Positions 6,651 to 8,876 of a stretch of DNA of 8,876 nucleotides are shown here, piece after piece. This stretch comes from Clostridiales bacterium. GTDB lineage: Bacteria; Bacillota; Clostridia; Saccharofermentanales; UBA5734. A program made the position numbers and the translations under genes. The notes under the pieces were generated by a model that made no database searches, was not told where the DNA came from, and saw only the letters and a list, made by a program, of their open reading frames with translations. Every line of letters begins with the position of its first letter. Position 1 is the stretch's first letter. Location: the NCBI GenBank assembly GCA_003451915.1, contig DMJC01000197.1, positions 1-8,876 on the forward strand, read 5' to 3'.

Positions 6651-6743
6651 TCACCATTCACCTTTCAATTTTCACCGACCCGAGCTCCACTCACCCTTCA
6701 CCCTTCACCATTCACCTTTCACTTTTCACCCTTCACCTTTCAC
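6648..6743. repeat. Tandem 7-bp repeats spanning the end of the transporter gene and start of the redox fusion gene
   Basis: Written on the plus strand, 6695-6743 is seven uninterrupted 7-mers (CCTTCAC, CCTTCAC, CATTCAC, CTTTCAC, TTTTCAC, CCTTCAC, CTTTCAC). After a 16-nt unrelated spacer (6676-6691) and a partial unit, four more lie at 6648-6675 (CATTCAC twice, CTTTCAA, TTTTCAC). The first group encodes the transporter's last residues and its TGA stop; the last group contains the ATG of the fusion gene. The same unit occurs in the other wide gaps of this operon. Confidence 0.9.
6651..6663 (-). promoter_or_regulatory. Repeat-derived ribosome binding site for the NuoG-GltD fusion
   Basis: The minus-strand heptamers contain AAAGGTGA; its AGGTGA (6663-6658) lies 7 nt before the ATG at 6650 and matches part of the anti-Shine-Dalgarno complement AGGAGGTGA. 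No other purine-rich site is closer. So the repeat seems to provide the translation signal; strength is not known. Confidence 0.5.
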
Positions 6744-7958
6744 CTTACGCAGGCGCGTAAAAAGCGCGATCAGCAGGGCAACCGCCAGCAACGCACAGCA
6801 AACAAAATAGGCGTTACGATAGGTGCCGGATGCATCACGGACAGCTGCGGCGACCATCGGGCCGATGATGCCGCCGACACCCCAGGCCGTCATGATCAGG
6901 CCATAATTCGATCCATAATTTTTGACACCGAAATTACTGACAATGATGGTCGGGAAAATTGCAAAACCGGCACCATAGCAAAGCCCGGGTACAGCAAAAC
7001 CGACAGAGACCATAAAGAGCGAATTATAGACTGAAAACAGCAGCATGTTGATTGAAGCAACGGCAAAAATGATGACCAGTAAAGTATAATGATTGACTTT
7101 ATCGGCAACTGCACCGCCGGTAAAACGGCCGACCGCATTGAAAATTGCCAGCAAAGCAACCAGCAGGAAACCGACACTTGAGCCAGATTGTTCCATCGTG
7201 ATTGTTGTGACATTACCAATGATCATCAAACCAGCTGCTGAAGCAAAGGCAAACATGATCCACAATTTGTAAAAATCGAGCCTTTTGAGTAGCTGACGCC
7301 AGTTGAGATCTTCGCCGAAATGTCTGGCTTGTTCAGCAGACTGATCCGACGCATTCTGTTTGACCGCAACCCCCTGGGGCACATAACCAGCCGGCGGATT
7401 GTTGAGGAACTGAGCCATGATGACAACCAGGACCAAAATGCCGATCCCCATGACCAGCATAGTCCGCTGGATGCCATAGGATCCGATCAGCGCATTCGTG
7501 AACGGTGAGTAAAAGACCGAAGCCAGGGCGACGCCGGCAACAACGATACCGGTAACCATCCCTTTTTTCTGAGGCGGAAACCATTTGACCGCCGGCGGCA
7601 CTGTTGAAACATTGCTGATGCCGCAGCCGGCTCCTGTAATGATGCCAAACGTGATAATCATTAAAGTTGGATCGGTATGCAGACTGGATAAAATCAGGCC
7701 GGCACCCATAAAAATACCTGAAAGCGTTGCTGTCAGGCGCGGCCCTTTCATGTCCTGCAATTTACCGATGGCGACCATCGTGACGACAAAAGCAATCAGC
7801 GAGATCGTATAGGGCAGTGTCGCCTCGGTATCCGTCCAATGATATTGATCCTTAAGGCCCTTCTTGATGATGCTCCAGATGTAGAGCAAGCCGGCCAGAA
7901 AGTTGATGCCGACCGCGGTGGCCAAAACGATTCGTCCCTGTGCCTTTAGATTTTTCAT
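6726..7958 (-). CDS. OFA-family major facilitator superfamily transporter
   Basis: 410 residues, mostly hydrophobic, with about 12 predicted membrane helices. MFS motif A is clear in the loop between helices 2 and 3 (GKLQDMKGPR, 65-74), with its second-half counterpart GRFTGGAVADK (277-287). NNPPAGYVPQG (186-196), after helix 6, is a hallmark of the oxalate/formate antiporter (OFA) family. Helix 11 reads LIMTAWGVGG, without a lysine where I would expect the oxalate-binding Lys of OxlT, so a substrate other than oxalate is likely, perhaps an aromatic or carboxylated compound used by this operon. I chose ATG 7958 because GAGG lies 5 nt upstream; an in-frame GTG at 7976 is part of a 7-bp repeat. 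The last residues (VKGEG) and stop are also repeat-encoded. It lies in the inner membrane; import versus exchange cannot be told. Confidence 0.9.
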   Translation of the reverse strand: MKNLKAQGRIVLATAVGINFLAGLLYIWSIIKKGLKDQYHWTDTEATLPYTISLIAFVVTMVAIGKLQDMKGPRLTATLSGIFMGAGLILSSLHTDPTLMIITFGIITGAGCGISNVSTVPPAVKWFPPQKKGMVTGIVVAGVALASVFYSPFTNALIGSYGIQRTMLVMGIGILVLVVIMAQFLNNPPAGYVPQGVAVKQNASDQSAEQARHFGEDLNWRQLLKRLDFYKLWIMFAFASAAGLMIIGNVTTITMEQSGSSVGFLLVALLAIFNAVGRFTGGAVADKVNHYTLLVIIFAVASINMLLFSVYNSLFMVSVGFAVPGLCYGAGFAIFPTIIVSNFGVKNYGSNYGLIMTAWGVGGIIGPMVAAAVRDASGTYRNAYFVCCALLAVALLIALFTRLRKVKGEG

Positions 7959-7964
7959 TAATGC

Positions 7965-7990
7965 CTCACTTTTCACCTTTCACTTTTCAC
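7965..7990. repeat. Short 7-bp tandem repeat between hydrolase and transporter genes
   Basis: Three contiguous units (TTTTCAC, CTTTCAC, TTTTCAC on the plus strand, 7970-7990) plus a partial CCTCAC at its left end fill nearly the whole 32-nt gap. The array abuts the TAA stop of the hydrolase exactly at 7991, and its edge (GTGAGG on the coding strand) forms the probable RBS of the transporter. It is the same unit as at 6648-6743. Confidence 0.85.
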
Positions 7991-8876
7991 TTATCTGTAA
8001 ACATAATCCCCCGCGACATAGCGTGGCGGGATGACCGGGATTTGCAGGTAAGACTCATATTGACCACCGGTATGGACGACATGCTGGCCTTTGTTCAGCG
8101 TGTCCCACTCCAGACGCTCGAACCAGCCCTCGCGAATATAATGGCCGGCGATCTGGACCCGCAGCTGCTGGCCTTTGTGCCACAGCCGGCTGGTCGGATA
8201 GAACTCGACATCGATCGGTACAATCTCACCAGGTGAGAGTTTCTGGAAATCTTTATGTTCCTGGATCGGGCGGTAATCGGTTGACAGCCTGGCATCGAGC
8301 TTACGGGCCGAGACACGCATTTTGCCCCAGGCGCCCGGATGCGGTTCGCCGAGAACATTGACCGGCAGCCAGTTGCCATTTTCATCGAGCTTCTGGATAT
8401 TGATGAAAAGATCCATGTCATCATTGCCAACGGCCTCGACAAAAGTGTGCAGCTTCATGTAACCGGTGATCTCGGTATCCTCTTCAAACTTGACATCAAA
8501 GGTAACTACGCCGGTTTCGCCGTCATAGCTGATCTTTGACTCTCGATCAAATTTATCGTAGGAAAGAGTTTGTGAAGCAGCGTCCATAAACAGCTTTTTG
8601 TACTGGGTGCGGGCCAGCGGCCATTCCCTTTCCGGCCGATTGACCTGGAAGTCGTAGTCATAGGCATCCTGAACTTCAAGACGGACACGAGGTGTCAATT
8701 CCCAGCCATTGCGGATATCCTTGAGATAGCGGTCGTAAAACATCTTGAGGTCTTCGAGGCCTGCATTGCAATAACCATCCGGCCACTCAAACTCACGATG
8801 GGCACGCATCCATTTCTTGGCCGAACGAATCTTGCGGAAGCCGTCAAAAGAGCCGCGCAGATGGAAATGGTTCCAG
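7991..8876 (-). CDS. CocE/NonD-family hydrolase, N-terminal part outside window
   Basis: The frame is open to the window edge, giving 294 residues of a protein usually 550-650 long. The first visible stretch (WNHFHLRGSFDGFRKI) is the end of the alpha/beta-hydrolase (PF02129) domain. It leads to KKWMRAHREFEWPDGY, whose His I take as the catalytic His of the Ser-Asp-His triad; the nucleophile Ser is outside the window. DRYLKDIRNGWELTPRVRLEVQ then opens the C-terminal jelly-roll domain (PF08530, X-Pro dipeptidyl-peptidase C-terminal type), which ends near LQIPVIPP. Members cleave esters or amides, for example cocaine esterase and glutaryl acylases. The ATG at 8809 is internal and not the true start. 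Its place ahead of the transporter suggests it may free a substrate from an ester, but this is inference. No signal peptide can be judged here. Confidence 0.87.
   Translation of the reverse strand, partial: WNHFHLRGSFDGFRKIRSAKKWMRAHREFEWPDGYCNAGLEDLKMFYDRYLKDIRNGWELTPRVRLEVQDAYDYDFQVNRPEREWPLARTQYKKLFMDAASQTLSYDKFDRESKISYDGETGVVTFDVKFEEDTEITGYMKLHTFVEAVGNDDMDLFINIQKLDENGNWLPVNVLGEPHPGAWGKMRVSARKLDARLSTDYRPIQEHKDFQKLSPGEIVPIDVEFYPTSRLWHKGQQLRVQIAGHYIREGWFERLEWDTLNKGQHVVHTGGQYESYLQIPVIPPRYVAGDYVYR

Noticed and set aside
6648..6743. CRISPR array
   Set aside because: Units are only 7 bp and contiguous without unique spacers of regular length; no cas genes nearby.
7956..7976. GTG start at 7976 for the transporter
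   Set aside because: It lies inside the 7-bp repeat and the six extra residues are repeat-encoded; the ATG at 7958 has GAGG 5 nt upstream.

Overview
The window is one strand of a single gene-dense catabolic cluster. All eight genes lie on the minus strand, so the order of transcription runs from base 8876 towards base 1. The two outer genes are cut by the window edges. No RNA genes, CRISPR arrays or transposases are seen, and no promoter is evident inside the window. Strong AGGAGG-type ribosome binding sites, several low-potential iron-sulfur proteins and an oxygen-independent style of metabolism suggest a strict anaerobe. GC content is about 50-55% by eye. Bacillota (Clostridia or Negativicutes) is my best guess, but the species cannot be named from this sequence.

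Layout in order of transcription: (1) the C-terminal part of a CocE/NonD-type serine hydrolase (8876-7991); (2) an OFA-type major facilitator transporter (7958-6726); (3) a 702-residue fusion of a NuoG/HydA-like iron-sulfur module with a GltD-like FAD/NAD(P) module (6650-4542); (4) a NuoF/HydB-like protein with a C-terminal 2[4Fe-4S] ferredoxin but an eroded FMN site (4555-3026); (5) a 117-residue cupin without the usual metal-binding histidines (2866-2513); (6) a short-chain dehydrogenase/reductase (2495-1707); (7) a 3-hydroxyacyl-CoA-dehydrogenase-fold protein of the free-acid (lambda-crystallin-like) type (1704-772); (8) a metal-dependent 'cyclase family' hydrolase (742-1, C-terminus missing).

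Genes 6-8 form the enzyme triad expected for reductive, hydrolytic opening of a 1,3-dioxygenated ring. The known example is anaerobic phloroglucinol breakdown: an NADPH-dependent SDR reductase, a cyclase-family dihydrophloroglucinol cyclohydrolase, and a 3-hydroxy-5-oxohexanoate dehydrogenase. A triacetate-cleaving lyase would then be expected just left of the window. Genes 3 and 4 resemble the Stn/Hyd family of flavin-based redox complexes. The NuoF-like partner appears to have lost FMN and NADH binding, and no NuoE-like subunit is present, so the pair may be a simplified ferredoxin:NAD(P) oxidoreductase serving the reductive step. The transporter and esterase could take in or release the aromatic substrate.

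Each of the three wider intergenic gaps carries 7-bp tandem repeats (GTGAARR/ATGAAGA type on the coding strand). In two gaps the repeats run into coding or translation signals: they supply a stop codon and C-terminal residues of the transporter, and the start codon and probable ribosome binding site of the redox fusion. In the third gap two oppositely oriented arrays flank a pair of mini-hairpins.
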